A DNA stretch of 64,000 nucleotides from Tannerellaceae bacterium (lineage in GTDB: Bacteria > Bacteroidota > Bacteroidia > Bacteroidales > Tannerellaceae). This document shows, in pieces, positions 40,820 to 50,492 of the stretch. The stretch covers positions 62,001 to 126,000 of the forward strand of contig JAJQFE010000069.1 of the NCBI GenBank assembly GCA_021201295.1, written 5' to 3'. Made by a program: the position numbers and the translations under genes. The notes beneath the pieces were generated by a model. That model saw only the letters and a program-made list of their open reading frames with translations. It made no database searches and was not told the origin of the DNA. Within the stretch, counting starts at the first letter, position 1. Every line of letters starts with the position of its first letter.

Positions 40820-41074
40820 ATGGCAAATCATCAATCATCTATCAAGAGAATCAGACAAACAAACGCAAGACGTTTGCATAACAGATACTATGCAAAGACT
40901 GCAAGAAATGCGGTTAGAGTATTGCGCGCTACTCAGGATAAAGAAGAAGCACAGGCACTATATCCCAAAATATGCTCTATGTTGGATAAACTTGCAAAGA
41001 AAAATGTTATTCACAAAAATAAAGCCGGCAACCTGAAATCCAAGTTGGCTAAGCATGTGAATAAACTGGGATAA
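40820..41074 (+). CDS. rpsT: 30S ribosomal protein S20
   Basis: S20 binds the 5' domain of 16S rRNA early in 30S assembly. The 84-residue, lysine- and arginine-rich protein has the standard length and sequence pattern: [20 protein letters not shown], then [20 protein letters not shown] and a final [10 protein letters not shown]. It lies 38 bases after tRNA-Glu copy 1 and is followed by an intrinsic terminator and a second tRNA-Glu. Intact. Confidence 0.97.
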   Translation: MANHQSSIKRIRQTNARRLHNRYYAKTARNAVRVLRATQDKEEAQALYPKICSMLDKLAKKNVIHKNKAGNLKSKLAKHVNKLG

Positions 41075-41100
41075 GCAAAGAAGGTAATACTATATATAGT

Positions 41101-41127
41101 AAACCGGACTGATAAGCCCGGTTTTTT
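41101..41127 (+). terminator. Intrinsic terminator after rpsT
   Basis: AAACCGG and CCGGTTT form the stem, with ACTGATAAGC between, followed by six T. It lies only nine bases before the second tRNA-Glu. Confidence 0.85.
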
Positions 41128-41136
41128 GCCTCCAAT

Positions 41137-41208
41137 GGCCCATTCGTCTATCGGTTAGGACGCAAGATTTTCATTCTTGAAAGAGGGGTTCGACTTTCCT
41201 ATGGGCTA
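41137..41208 (+). tRNA. tRNA-Glu (anticodon TTC), copy 2 with altered T-stem
   Basis: It is identical to copy 1 over 72 bases except that the 3' T-stem strand reads TTCCT instead of CCCCT. Two Watson-Crick G-C pairs thereby become G-U pairs. The fold is still possible but weaker. It sits nine bases after the rpsT terminator, with no clear promoter between, so its expression depends on readthrough. It is probably a duplicate starting to degrade. Confidence 0.8.
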
Positions 41209-41220
41209 CCCAGCTAACGA

Positions 41221-41252
41221 AGACTGAACTTATATAAGTTTAGTCTTTTTTT
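41221..41252 (+). terminator. Intrinsic terminator after tRNA-Glu copy 2
   Basis: AGACTGAACTT pairs with AAGTTTAGTCT (one G-U), ending in seven T. It starts 13 bases after the tRNA. Confidence 0.85.
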
Positions 41253-41395
41253 ATTAAATAAAACTCTCTTCCCTGATCCACTCTCAAGGTTTGCACCACT
41301 ATTTAACAGGACCTGATAGATCCTTTTCCCGTATGTCTAAAGAGAAACTTCCCATAAACCTGTTTATGATCTCCTTCCCACATTTTTGGGTATAG

Positions 41396-43459
<2,064 letters not shown>

Positions 43460-43464
43460 TACAT

Positions 43465-45249
43465 ATGGATAACCAGATCCGTATTCCGAATATAGAATCC
43501 CTGTTCAGGGAGGTCGACCATTACATTCCGGCAACGGAAACAGCACGGCCTCCCCGGATCGGGATTTCTGCTAACCGGAAAGACGGACTATCCTGCCTGG
43601 CAGAAACCTATATACAATCCGTACTACAAGCCGGAGGAGCCCCGGTAATTATTCCAGTGATCACTGATATAAAAGCCTTATCAGTGATCATTTCTTCTTT
43701 AGATGGCATCATCATGAGCGGTGGGGGTGACATCAATCCACTTTACCTCCAGGAAGACCCTATTCCACAACTACAGGACGTAGATACCTACCGGGATGAA
43801 TTCGATCTGATCCTGCTCCGGTTGGCCATGAACCACCAGATTCCGCTCATGGGTATCTGCCGGGGCCACCAGATCATGAATGTAGCTTTTGGAGGAAGTG
43901 TGTATCAGGATATCCATGTCCAACATACACAAACAACGATCAAACACAGCCAACAGTCCCCCCGGGAAGAAGCTTCACACGCAGTGACCTTATCCTCTCC
44001 ACATTCTAAACTCTATAAAATTCTGCAACAACAGGAAACGGTTTTCGTCAACTCCTTTCATCATCAGGCAATTCAAGAACCGGCACCGGAATTTATCTCC
44101 ACTGCCTATGCCTCTGATGGGATCAATGAAGGAATGGAACATCCGGAAAAAGAGATCTTTAGTGTACAATGGCATCCGGAAGCTATGGCAGCCCATGGGA
44201 ATCCATTGATGTCAGAATTATTCAGATACCATATTCATACGGCCCGGACCTTTCAAAAAGCCAAAGAAATCCACCAGCGGATCCTGACCATTGATTCTCA
44301 TACAGATACACCGATGATCTTTCCGGGAGAATTCAATATAGGCAGGAAAGAGGGAGGAAAAGTAAACCTGCCTTTTATGGAAGAAGGACAGATAGACGCC
44401 TGTTTTATGGTGGCCTATATTCCCCAGGGAGCACGAGATGATGAATCCCTCCGGCAGGCAACAGCCATGGCCATGGAACGGCTCAGTCAGGTCAAAAAGC
44501 AGGAAGAGCTGAACCTGGCAAGAATGAAAATTGCCTATACCCCACAGGATTTGTACTCCCTGAAAAAAGAAGGGAAAAAAGCCATTTTTTTAGGGATTGA
44601 AAACGGATATGCCATCGGAAAAGAGCTTCAGAATCTGTCCCTTTTCCAACAAACAGGTGTTTCCTACATCACCCTTTGTCATAACGGAGATAATGATATC
44701 TGTGATTCAGCCAGAGGGAAACACGAATGGGGAGGATTAAGCCCGTTTGGTAAAGAAGTCATCCGGGAGATGAACCGTTTAGGGATCATGATTGATCTGT
44801 CACATGCAGCCGAAAGTACGTTTTATGATGTACTCCGGGAAAGCCAGGTGCCAGTGATTGCTTCCCACTCTTCCGCACGGGCTTTGTGTGATCATCCCCG
44901 TAACCTGTCTGATGAGCAGTTAAAGGCCATCGCAGAAAAAGACGGTGTCGTTCAGGTGTGTATATACAAAGGGTTCCTGAATCCGGAAGAAGACAAAGCC
45001 TCTCTGACAAATATCATACAACATATCAACCATATCGTCCGGATAGCCGGTATCGATCATGTTGGGATCGGGTCGGACTTTGACGGAGATGGGGAAGTCA
45101 TAGGTTGCCGGGCAGGTAATGAACTGATTAACATCACAGTTCGCCTGTTTGAAGAAGGATACCAGGAAGAAGAGATAAAAAAAATATGGGGTAAAAACCT
45201 GATGCGTGTGCTGACCGAGGTACAGGCAGCAGCCTCCAAAAACATATAA
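43465..45249 (+). CDS. Fused gamma-glutamyl hydrolase-like (C26) and membrane dipeptidase (M19) protein
   Basis: A 594-residue two-domain protein. Residues 1-255 form a class I glutamine amidotransferase-like domain of the PuuD/C26 type, with the nucleophile in MGICRGHQIMN, GGDINPL, and the His-Glu pair in FSVQWHPEA. Residues 270-590 form a renal-dipeptidase M19 domain, with the metal motif TIDSHTDTPMIF, the Glu in FLGIENGYAIG, HNGDND, IDLSHAAE, SHSSARAL and VGIGSDFDGD. The first half would hydrolyse gamma-glutamyl amides and the second dipeptides, so one polypeptide could process gamma-glutamyl peptides or peptidoglycan fragments. It starts five bases after gyrB. No signal peptide, so cytoplasmic. 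Intact. Confidence 0.88.
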   Translation: MDNQIRIPNIESLFREVDHYIPATETARPPRIGISANRKDGLSCLAETYIQSVLQAGGAPVIIPVITDIKALSVIISSLDGIIMSGGGDINPLYLQEDPIPQLQDVDTYRDEFDLILLRLAMNHQIPLMGICRGHQIMNVAFGGSVYQDIHVQHTQTTIKHSQQSPREEASHAVTLSSPHSKLYKILQQQETVFVNSFHHQAIQEPAPEFISTAYASDGINEGMEHPEKEIFSVQWHPEAMAAHGNPLMSELFRYHIHTARTFQKAKEIHQRILTIDSHTDTPMIFPGEFNIGRKEGGKVNLPFMEEGQIDACFMVAYIPQGARDDESLRQATAMAMERLSQVKKQEELNLARMKIAYTPQDLYSLKKEGKKAIFLGIENGYAIGKELQNLSLFQQTGVSYITLCHNGDNDICDSARGKHEWGGLSPFGKEVIREMNRLGIMIDLSHAAESTFYDVLRESQVPVIASHSSARALCDHPRNLSDEQLKAIAEKDGVVQVCIYKGFLNPEEDKASLTNIIQHINHIVRIAGIDHVGIGSDFDGDGEVIGCRAGNELINITVRLFEEGYQEEEIKKIWGKNLMRVLTEVQAAASKNI

Positions 45250-45254
45250 TCCGT

Positions 45255-46250
45255 ATGAAGATGACAAAAACATGTATGATGCTGTTCACCTGCGCCTTCC
45301 TCTCCTGCGGGAATCAGGAGGCAAAGCAAACAACCGCCGCCGTGGATACTCCATCAACCGGCATCGGGACTAACACATCGGACTTCCATGCAGACAGCGC
45401 ATACCGGTATGTAGAAAAACAGGTGAGTTTTGGTCTGAGAGTGCCCAACACAGCCGCCCACAAAGCCTGTGCAGATTACCTGGTATCGGAATTAAAACGG
45501 TTCGGGGCAAAGCTATATGTGCAGGAAGCCCGGTTAACAGCCTATGATGGGACCCAATTACAGGCTTTCAACATCATAGGTTCCTATAATCCGGAACTGC
45601 CCAAAAGGATCCTGCTTTTTGCCCATTGGGACAGCCGTCCGTTTGCAGATCATGATCACGATCCAAAGAATCATCACACCCCTATTGACGGGGCAGATGA
45701 CGGAGCCAGTGGCGTAGGAGTCCTCCTGGAAATAGCGCGGCAGCTACAAATAAAAGATCCGGGGATCGGGATTGATATCATCTTTTTCGATGCGGAAGAT
45801 TATGGCACCCCTGCCTTTGAAACCCGGTATGTACCGGATAGCTGGTGCCTGGGTTCCCAATTCTGGGGAAAGAATCCACATGTACCAAACTATAAAGCCG
45901 ATTTTGGTATCCTGTTGGATATGGTAGGAGCCAAGAATGCAACTTTCTACAAAGAAAGTACCTCTATGAAATATGCCGCCCCCATTGTAGAAAAAGTGTG
46001 GAGTACGGCGCGAGCCCTGGGATATGGAAAATATTTCATCCATGCGACCGGAGGTGCGATCACAGACGATCATGAATATGTGATCAAAGGACGGAATATT
46101 CCCTGTATAGATATCATCAACTATGATCCGGAAACACCGGTAGGTTTCGGTCACTACTGGCATACAGTAAAAGATAACATGGACAATATAGATCCGGCGA
46201 CCCTGAAAGCCGTAGGACAAACCGTATTGGAAGTAATTTATACCTATTAA
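45255..46250 (+). CDS. M28-family glutaminyl cyclase-like lipoprotein
   Basis: A 331-residue exported lipoprotein (MKMTKTCMMLFTCAFLSCG, lipobox Cys) of the zinc peptidase M28 fold. Metal ligands are in LFAHWDSRPFADHD, ADDGASGVGVLLE, FFDAEDYG and TDDHEYVIKGRNIPCIDI. YWHTVKDNMDNID supplies the last His. Sequences of this kind in Bacteroidales include bacterial glutaminyl-peptide cyclotransferases of the human type, which turn N-terminal Gln into pyroglutamate after signal cleavage in the periplasm. An aminopeptidase role is the alternative. It lies five bases after the fused peptidase gene. Intact. Confidence 0.82.
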   Translation: MKMTKTCMMLFTCAFLSCGNQEAKQTTAAVDTPSTGIGTNTSDFHADSAYRYVEKQVSFGLRVPNTAAHKACADYLVSELKRFGAKLYVQEARLTAYDGTQLQAFNIIGSYNPELPKRILLFAHWDSRPFADHDHDPKNHHTPIDGADDGASGVGVLLEIARQLQIKDPGIGIDIIFFDAEDYGTPAFETRYVPDSWCLGSQFWGKNPHVPNYKADFGILLDMVGAKNATFYKESTSMKYAAPIVEKVWSTARALGYGKYFIHATGGAITDDHEYVIKGRNIPCIDIINYDPETPVGFGHYWHTVKDNMDNIDPATLKAVGQTVLEVIYTY

Positions 46251-46261
46251 ACGCATATAAA

Positions 46262-46687
46262 ATGACTATAAACGAGCTACAAGACAACATTATAGAAGAA
46301 TTCTTCGTTTTCGACGACTGGATGGATAAATATGCCCTGCTTATTGATCTGGGTAATTTATTAGAACCATTGGATGAGAAATACAAAACGGAAAGTAACC
46401 TGATTGAAGGATGCCAGAGCCGTGTCTGGCTACATGCAGACTATAAAGATGGAAAGATTACCTTCCAGGGAGAAAGTGATGCCGTAATCGTAAAAGGGAT
46501 CGTCTCCCTGCTTATCCAGGTACTGTCCGGGCATACACCACAGGAGATTCTGGATGCCGACCTCTATTTTATTGACCGGATCGGATTGAAAGAACATCTG
46601 TCCCCTACCCGCTCCAATGGCTTAGTGTCCATGGTTAAACAGATGCGGATGTACGCCCTTGCCTTTAAGACGAAAGAAAACAGTTAA
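46262..46687 (+). CDS. sufE: SufE-family sulfur acceptor
   Basis: SufE takes persulfide sulfur from the cysteine desulfurase SufS and passes it on for Fe-S cluster assembly. The 141-residue protein has the acceptor Cys51 in NLIEGCQSRVWL, with the typical YALLIDLGNLLEPLDEKYK before it and PTRSNGLVSMVKQMRMYA at the end. SufS is encoded about 1 kb downstream on the opposite strand. sufE closes the gyrB operon and is followed by a terminator. Intact. Confidence 0.95.
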   Translation: MTINELQDNIIEEFFVFDDWMDKYALLIDLGNLLEPLDEKYKTESNLIEGCQSRVWLHADYKDGKITFQGESDAVIVKGIVSLLIQVLSGHTPQEILDADLYFIDRIGLKEHLSPTRSNGLVSMVKQMRMYALAFKTKENS

Positions 46688-46696
46688 GAATATAAG

Positions 46697-46728
46697 ATCC
46701 CGGCTCCCTAAACAGCCGGGATTTTTTC
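46697..46728 (+). terminator. Intrinsic terminator of the gyrB-sufE operon
   Basis: ATCCCGGCT pairs perfectly with AGCCGGGAT across an 8-base loop, followed by a run of T, nine bases after the sufE stop. Confidence 0.9.
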
Positions 46729-46730
46729 TC

Positions 46731-46900
46731 CCCTCTCGAGGGGGGCAGGGGGTGTGTTATGAAAACAAAGACATATGAATTACAACTGTCCAAGTTGAAT
46801 AAATGCCCCTTGAAAGATCAATGAACAAATTTTAAAACCGACATTTGTAATTGATCCTTGTTTGGGTTTGTAACACACCCCTAACCCCTCTCAAGAGGGG
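46731..46900. repeat. G/C-rich inverted repeat pair between sufE and rnhB
   Basis: Two inverted copies of a roughly 30-base element lie at 46731-46761 and 46870-46900. The right copy reads TAACACACCCCTAACCCC then TCTCAAGAGGGG, and the left copy is its near complement. They flank about 108 bases without an ORF, and the right copy overlaps the rnhB 3' end. Confidence 0.65.
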
Positions 46901-47496
46901 AAGTCAAGAGTGAGTTGTTCCGGTAGGAGTGTGAACGTTTTGCGGTGATAGGGAGTAATACCTACCCTACGGATCGCTTCCCGGTGGGCTTTGGTTGGAT
47001 AGCCTTTATTCCGGCTCCAGTCATATTCCGGATGCAATAGCGCCAGTTCATGCATATAATCATCCCGGTAAGTTTTAGCCAGAACAGAGGCAGCCGCTAT
47101 ATTCAGGTATTTACTATCTCCTTTCACGATCGTAGTATGGGGAATATCCTCATAGGCAGTAAACCGGTTTCCATCAATCAACAGATGGTCCGGGCGGACG
47201 GCTAACTGCCCGATTGCCCGGTGCATAGCCAGAAAGGAAGCATTCAGAATATTGATTTGATCAATTTCCTCCGGTGTAACGACTCCCACCGCCCAGGCCA
47301 CTGCCGCCTGCTCAATCACAGGACGTAAAGCATATCTTTTCTTTTCACTGAGCTGCTTACTATCCGTCAGGACTTCATGGGTAAAATCTTTCGGCAGGAT
47401 AACAGCCGCCGCAAAGACAGACCCTGCCAGACAACCTCTGCCGGCCTCATCACATCCGGCTTCCAACCGGTCAGGATCTATATAGGATAGTAACAT
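46891..47496 (-). CDS. rnhB: Ribonuclease HII
   Basis: RNase HII removes ribonucleotides and RNA primers from DNA. The 201-residue protein has the catalytic pair in [20 protein letters not shown] (Asp16, Glu17), the later Asp in LLIDGNRF, and [21 protein letters not shown]. The length is standard. The stop codon lies inside the right copy of the intergenic inverted repeat, so the final residues may have been set by that element. It follows sufS by 26 bases on the same strand and is probably cotranscribed. Confidence 0.96.
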   Translation of the reverse strand: MLLSYIDPDRLEAGCDEAGRGCLAGSVFAAAVILPKDFTHEVLTDSKQLSEKKRYALRPVIEQAAVAWAVGVVTPEEIDQINILNASFLAMHRAIGQLAVRPDHLLIDGNRFTAYEDIPHTTIVKGDSKYLNIAAASVLAKTYRDDYMHELALLHPEYDWSRNKGYPTKAHREAIRRVGITPYHRKTFTLLPEQLTLDFPS

Positions 47497-47522
47497 AGGG
47501 AATCTGGATAAAAATGAAAAGA

Positions 47523-48737
47523 TTAAAACATACCTGCCACCCTGTCCACTCCTTCTATCAAACGATCAATCTCTTCTTTCGTATTATAGACAGCAAAAGA
47601 GGCCCGCACTGTGCCCTCTATACCCAACGCTTTCATTAACGGCTGGGCGCAATGGTGCCCTGTACGGACGGCAATCCCTAAACGGTCTAAAAGCATCCCC
47701 ATATCATACGGATGAATATCCCTTAACAAAAAAGAGAGCACGGCACTTTTGTCAGGAGCCTGCCCGAAAATACGGAGGCCTTCAAAAGCAGATAACTGTT
47801 CAGTTGCATAAGTAAGCAGCTCCTGTTCATATGCAGCGATATGAGACAGTCCCAGTTTTTCTACATATTCGATAGCTGCTGCAAAAGCAGTACTTCCGAT
47901 ATAATCAGGAGTACCGGCTTCAAACTTGAAAGGTAATTCATTAAATGTCGTTTTCTCAAAAGAGACAGTAGCGATCATTTCTCCACCACCCTGATAAGGA
48001 GGCAGCCGGTCAAGCCAGTCTTCTTTACCATATAACACCCCAATTCCGGTAGGTCCGTAGAGTTTATGAGCAGAAAACACATAGAACTCTACATCCAGTT
48101 CCTGCACATCTACCGGTATGTGGGAAACAGCCTGTGCCCCATCCAACAAGATGGGAACCTCCCTGGAATGGGCAAAGTCTATCATCTCCCTGACAGGATT
48201 GACTGTCCCTAAGACATTCGACACATGGGTTACGGACACTAACCGGGTTCTTTCTGAGAACAGGCTACGGTAAGTATCCATACATAACTCTCCTGTTTCA
48301 GTAACCGGAATGAACTTGATAGTAATCCCTTTCCGGGCAGCCTGCATTTGCCAGGGCACAATATTGGAATGATGCTCCATCTCGGAAAGAATAATTTCAT
48401 CCCCTTCACAAAGGCATGCTTCTGTAAAACTGGAAGCCACTAGATTAATCGCTTCCGTAGTTCCACGGGTAAAAATAATTTCATTGGAAGAATATGCATG
48501 AATGAAGCGCTGAACCGTTTTCCGTGCCTCTTCATGCGCTTCCGTAGCCGCCTGGCTTAAAAAATGTACACCTCTATGGATATTTGCATTTACATGATAA
48601 TATCCGTTTTCTATCCGTTCCACTACACTACGCGGTTTCTGGGTAGTAGCTGCATTATCCAGGTAGATAAGCGGCTTACCGTGTACCTGGCTGGCAAGGA
48701 TCGGGAAATCTTCCCGGATGGACTGTATATCTAACAT
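47523..48737 (-). CDS. sufS: SufS-type cysteine desulfurase
   Basis: SufS removes sulfur from cysteine to give alanine and an enzyme persulfide that SufE accepts. The 404-residue PLP enzyme has [14 protein letters not shown], the cofactor region [26 protein letters not shown], the PLP-lysine motif [13 protein letters not shown] and the active Cys in [11 protein letters not shown]. sufE lies 0.8 kb away in opposite orientation; the sufBCD genes are not in the window. It has its own promoter box upstream and is transcribed with rnhB. Intact. Confidence 0.96.
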   Translation of the reverse strand: MLDIQSIREDFPILASQVHGKPLIYLDNAATTQKPRSVVERIENGYYHVNANIHRGVHFLSQAATEAHEEARKTVQRFIHAYSSNEIIFTRGTTEAINLVASSFTEACLCEGDEIILSEMEHHSNIVPWQMQAARKGITIKFIPVTETGELCMDTYRSLFSERTRLVSVTHVSNVLGTVNPVREMIDFAHSREVPILLDGAQAVSHIPVDVQELDVEFYVFSAHKLYGPTGIGVLYGKEDWLDRLPPYQGGGEMIATVSFEKTTFNELPFKFEAGTPDYIGSTAFAAAIEYVEKLGLSHIAAYEQELLTYATEQLSAFEGLRIFGQAPDKSAVLSFLLRDIHPYDMGMLLDRLGIAVRTGHHCAQPLMKALGIEGTVRASFAVYNTKEEIDRLIEGVDRVAGMF

Positions 48738-48765
48738 AGTAATAATCGATTAGTAAAAGAAAGTT

Positions 48766-48773
48766 CAAAGATA
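48766..48773 (-). promoter_or_regulatory. -7 box of sufS-rnhB
   Basis: The minus strand reads TATCTTTG, a full TAnnTTTG match, 28 bases before the sufS start, with GTTG about 20 bases further upstream as a weak -33 box. The gap from 48774 to about 49170 shows nothing else I can name. Confidence 0.6.
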
Positions 48774-49221
48774 CCTTATTTCTGTCTTCCGGACAACTAA
48801 GCATAGGAGGTAAAAGTTTGGACCCGTACCTACAAAGAATAAAAAAGAGCCTTTTTCCGGTCCTGATCCGAAAAAAGATGGTTTCACTATAAATTTATGT
48901 CAGAAATGAAACATTTTTTATATAAACGAAAGGGTTTTAAGGATCTTAACCGTGACGTTAACTTAAAGTATTACAAAACAATAAAGAAGATTAAGAGGGG
49001 ATTGTCATGTCATTTTTTATGATTACATTTGTGTATAAGATAAATCAAAGATGAATATATAACAAACTTGATTTAATAACAAACATACAAAAAGTAGCGT
49101 TAAGCTATTATTCTTGATACCGGAAAACTGGCACTTTTCTACTACGTATCCTCAGGAATTTTTAGATTAACTGATACGCTTTGCATTTTATGTATGGAGA
49201 ATTGTTTTACTTTGTAACCAA

Positions 49222-49332
49222 AGTAGAGTAAGGACCATACCTAAGATAAAAAGCGTGGGGTTAACTTATCCAGGATACAGGTATGCCAGTGCCTCCGGTA
49301 AGGATAAAGTGAACGTCCCACGCTTCTTTTTT
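49222..49332 (+). ncRNA. Candidate structured small RNA
   Basis: A rod-like fold is built from three stacked helices: AAGCGTGGG (49251-49259) with CCCACGCTT (49317-49325), ACTTATCC with GGATAAAGT, and an apical TACAGG/CCGGTA hairpin. Six T follow the outer helix. A weak promoter (TTTG at 49179 and TTACTTTG ending at 49214) would start transcription near 49222, giving roughly 110 bases. It could be a free small RNA, a riboswitch-like leader for the gene 57 bases downstream, or an extended terminator. It does not match signal recognition particle RNA, tmRNA or RNase P signatures that I know. Confidence 0.5.
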
Positions 49333-49388
49333 ACAATAATATTACAACTTTGTTTGTTCGGGACGGCAGATGCAAATTAAGATTAATT

Positions 49389-49796
49389 ATGCTAAAACAA
49401 TTTCCGTCTCATCACTCTTACTTAACCGGATTATTCAGCTTAGCCAATACTGTGTTAAACCGTGATGAATTAGAGATCAGAAAACTTTTCCCTAATAAAG
49501 ACATACGTGTAATTAATGAGATCAAGAAGGTTTCCAAAGAAAAACTTATGGAAATCCGACTGGATAAAGCTACGTTGAGCTGCGCATTCAGACAGGGTAA
49601 GTTGTGCGAAGAATCGTATATTTTTCTGGACAGCCCAACCGAACTCTATGATTATATAGATTTCTGTACTTCCGAATTTCCATATAAAGATCTGGTAGAT
49701 ATCTGGAATCTGATGGATTGTGATTTACAGATCAATGAAATGGATAAAGAATTTATTTTCACCTTACGCCCTTCGGAAAACAAGGTATGTAACTAA
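49389..49796 (+). CDS. Hypothetical protein
   Basis: A 135-residue soluble protein I do not recognise. It begins MLKQFPSHHSYLTGLFSLA and has mixed helical and strand segments with acidic patches (FCTSEFPYKDLVDIWNLMD). No signal peptide, membrane helix or cysteine motif stands out. I use ATG 49389; the longer frame from 49350 overlaps the end of the candidate RNA region. It stands alone, preceded by the structured RNA candidate and followed by a strong terminator, which supports it as an expressed unit. Confidence 0.6.
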   Translation: MLKQFPSHHSYLTGLFSLANTVLNRDELEIRKLFPNKDIRVINEIKKVSKEKLMEIRLDKATLSCAFRQGKLCEESYIFLDSPTELYDYIDFCTSEFPYKDLVDIWNLMDCDLQINEMDKEFIFTLRPSENKVCN

Positions 49797-49881
49797 TTGG
49801 ATATCGCTCTCTTATATGAATAAGTAACAAACTCTGCTATTCCTTTTCAACCGGACCCATAGAGAAACGCTGGAAAGGACA

Positions 49882-49925
49882 GAGGAAAGGGAAGGAGTCA
49901 GCCAACTCCTTTCCCTTCCTCTTTA
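49882..49925 (+). terminator. Strong intrinsic terminator after the hypothetical gene
   Basis: GAGGAAAGGGAAGGAGT pairs over 17 bases without mismatch with its complement across CAGCCA, followed by TTT. It starts 85 bases after the stop codon. Confidence 0.85.
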
Positions 49926-50003
49926 AAATATAAATACTAATACCAATGAGAAACGCGCCCGTCAGGGTAAATCTGATACTTACCATGAAAAGACAGATTC
50001 CGT

Positions 50004-50053
50004 AGGGGCGGTAACAGGGGAAATAACCGAAACCATATCCGGATACCGCCCCT
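50004..50053. repeat. 10-bp inverted repeat
   Basis: AGGGGCGGTA and TACCGCCCCT are exact complements with a 30-base loop. The 696-base gap from 49797 to 50492 otherwise holds the terminator and the 22-bp array; a possible 81-codon plus frame at 50143 runs through the array and lacks support. Confidence 0.5.
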
Positions 50054-50305
50054 TATTTTAAAACAGGATGTAGTAAAAGAAGAAGTACAGGCTCCAGAAG
50101 GAGTTCTCATAAATAGATAACACCTAAGACAATTCCATACTTATGACTCTTCTTCCTCCTTCTCCCTTTGCGAAAAGAGAGAAGGAGACTTACTACAGAG
50201 GATCCGGAAAAATGAAGGTTCTACCTCCTACTTTTTATCTCCCCTCTTCTAATGAATTACTCCGAAAGCCGGCTTCCCTAACTCATTTCCTACAGGATGA
50301 TAAGT

Positions 50306-50415
50306 CATTTAACCATGGTGTAATATATATTGAACCATGGTTGAATAACTATTTAACCTGGGTTGAATTAGTATTTAACCATGGTTAAATAACTATTGCA
50401 CCTGGGTTCAATCAC
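50306..50415. repeat. Five tandem 22-bp units with palindromic cores
   Basis: Five units of exactly 22 bases start at 50306, 50328, 50350, 50372 and 50394. Each carries a core of the form TTAACCATGGTTAA or the variant TTAACCTGGGTTGA, flanked by TAT and AATAAC-like sequence. Unit 4 holds the 16-base palindrome TTTAACCATGGTTAAA. Spacing of about two helical turns would put all cores on one face of the DNA. It lies 78 bases beyond the end of the amidase-like pseudogene. Confidence 0.85.
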
Positions 50416-50492
50416 TTATGGTTCTTTACCTTTCCCATTAAATCCGTCTTGTTTGCAGATAGGGAAGTGCGGCCTACCTGGTAATTTGCGGA

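Noticed and set aside
49222-49332. Signal recognition particle RNA, 6S RNA or a known riboswitch
   Set aside because: The GGAAGGAAGCAG tip of SRP RNA is absent, the length is short for 6S, and no B12, TPP, SAM or similar consensus is visible; left as an unnamed candidate.
50143-50388. Plus-strand 81-codon frame
   Set aside because: It runs through the 22-bp tandem array, has low-complexity composition and resembles no family.
50306-50415. Short CRISPR-like array
   Set aside because: The 22-bp units are directly adjacent, without spacers.
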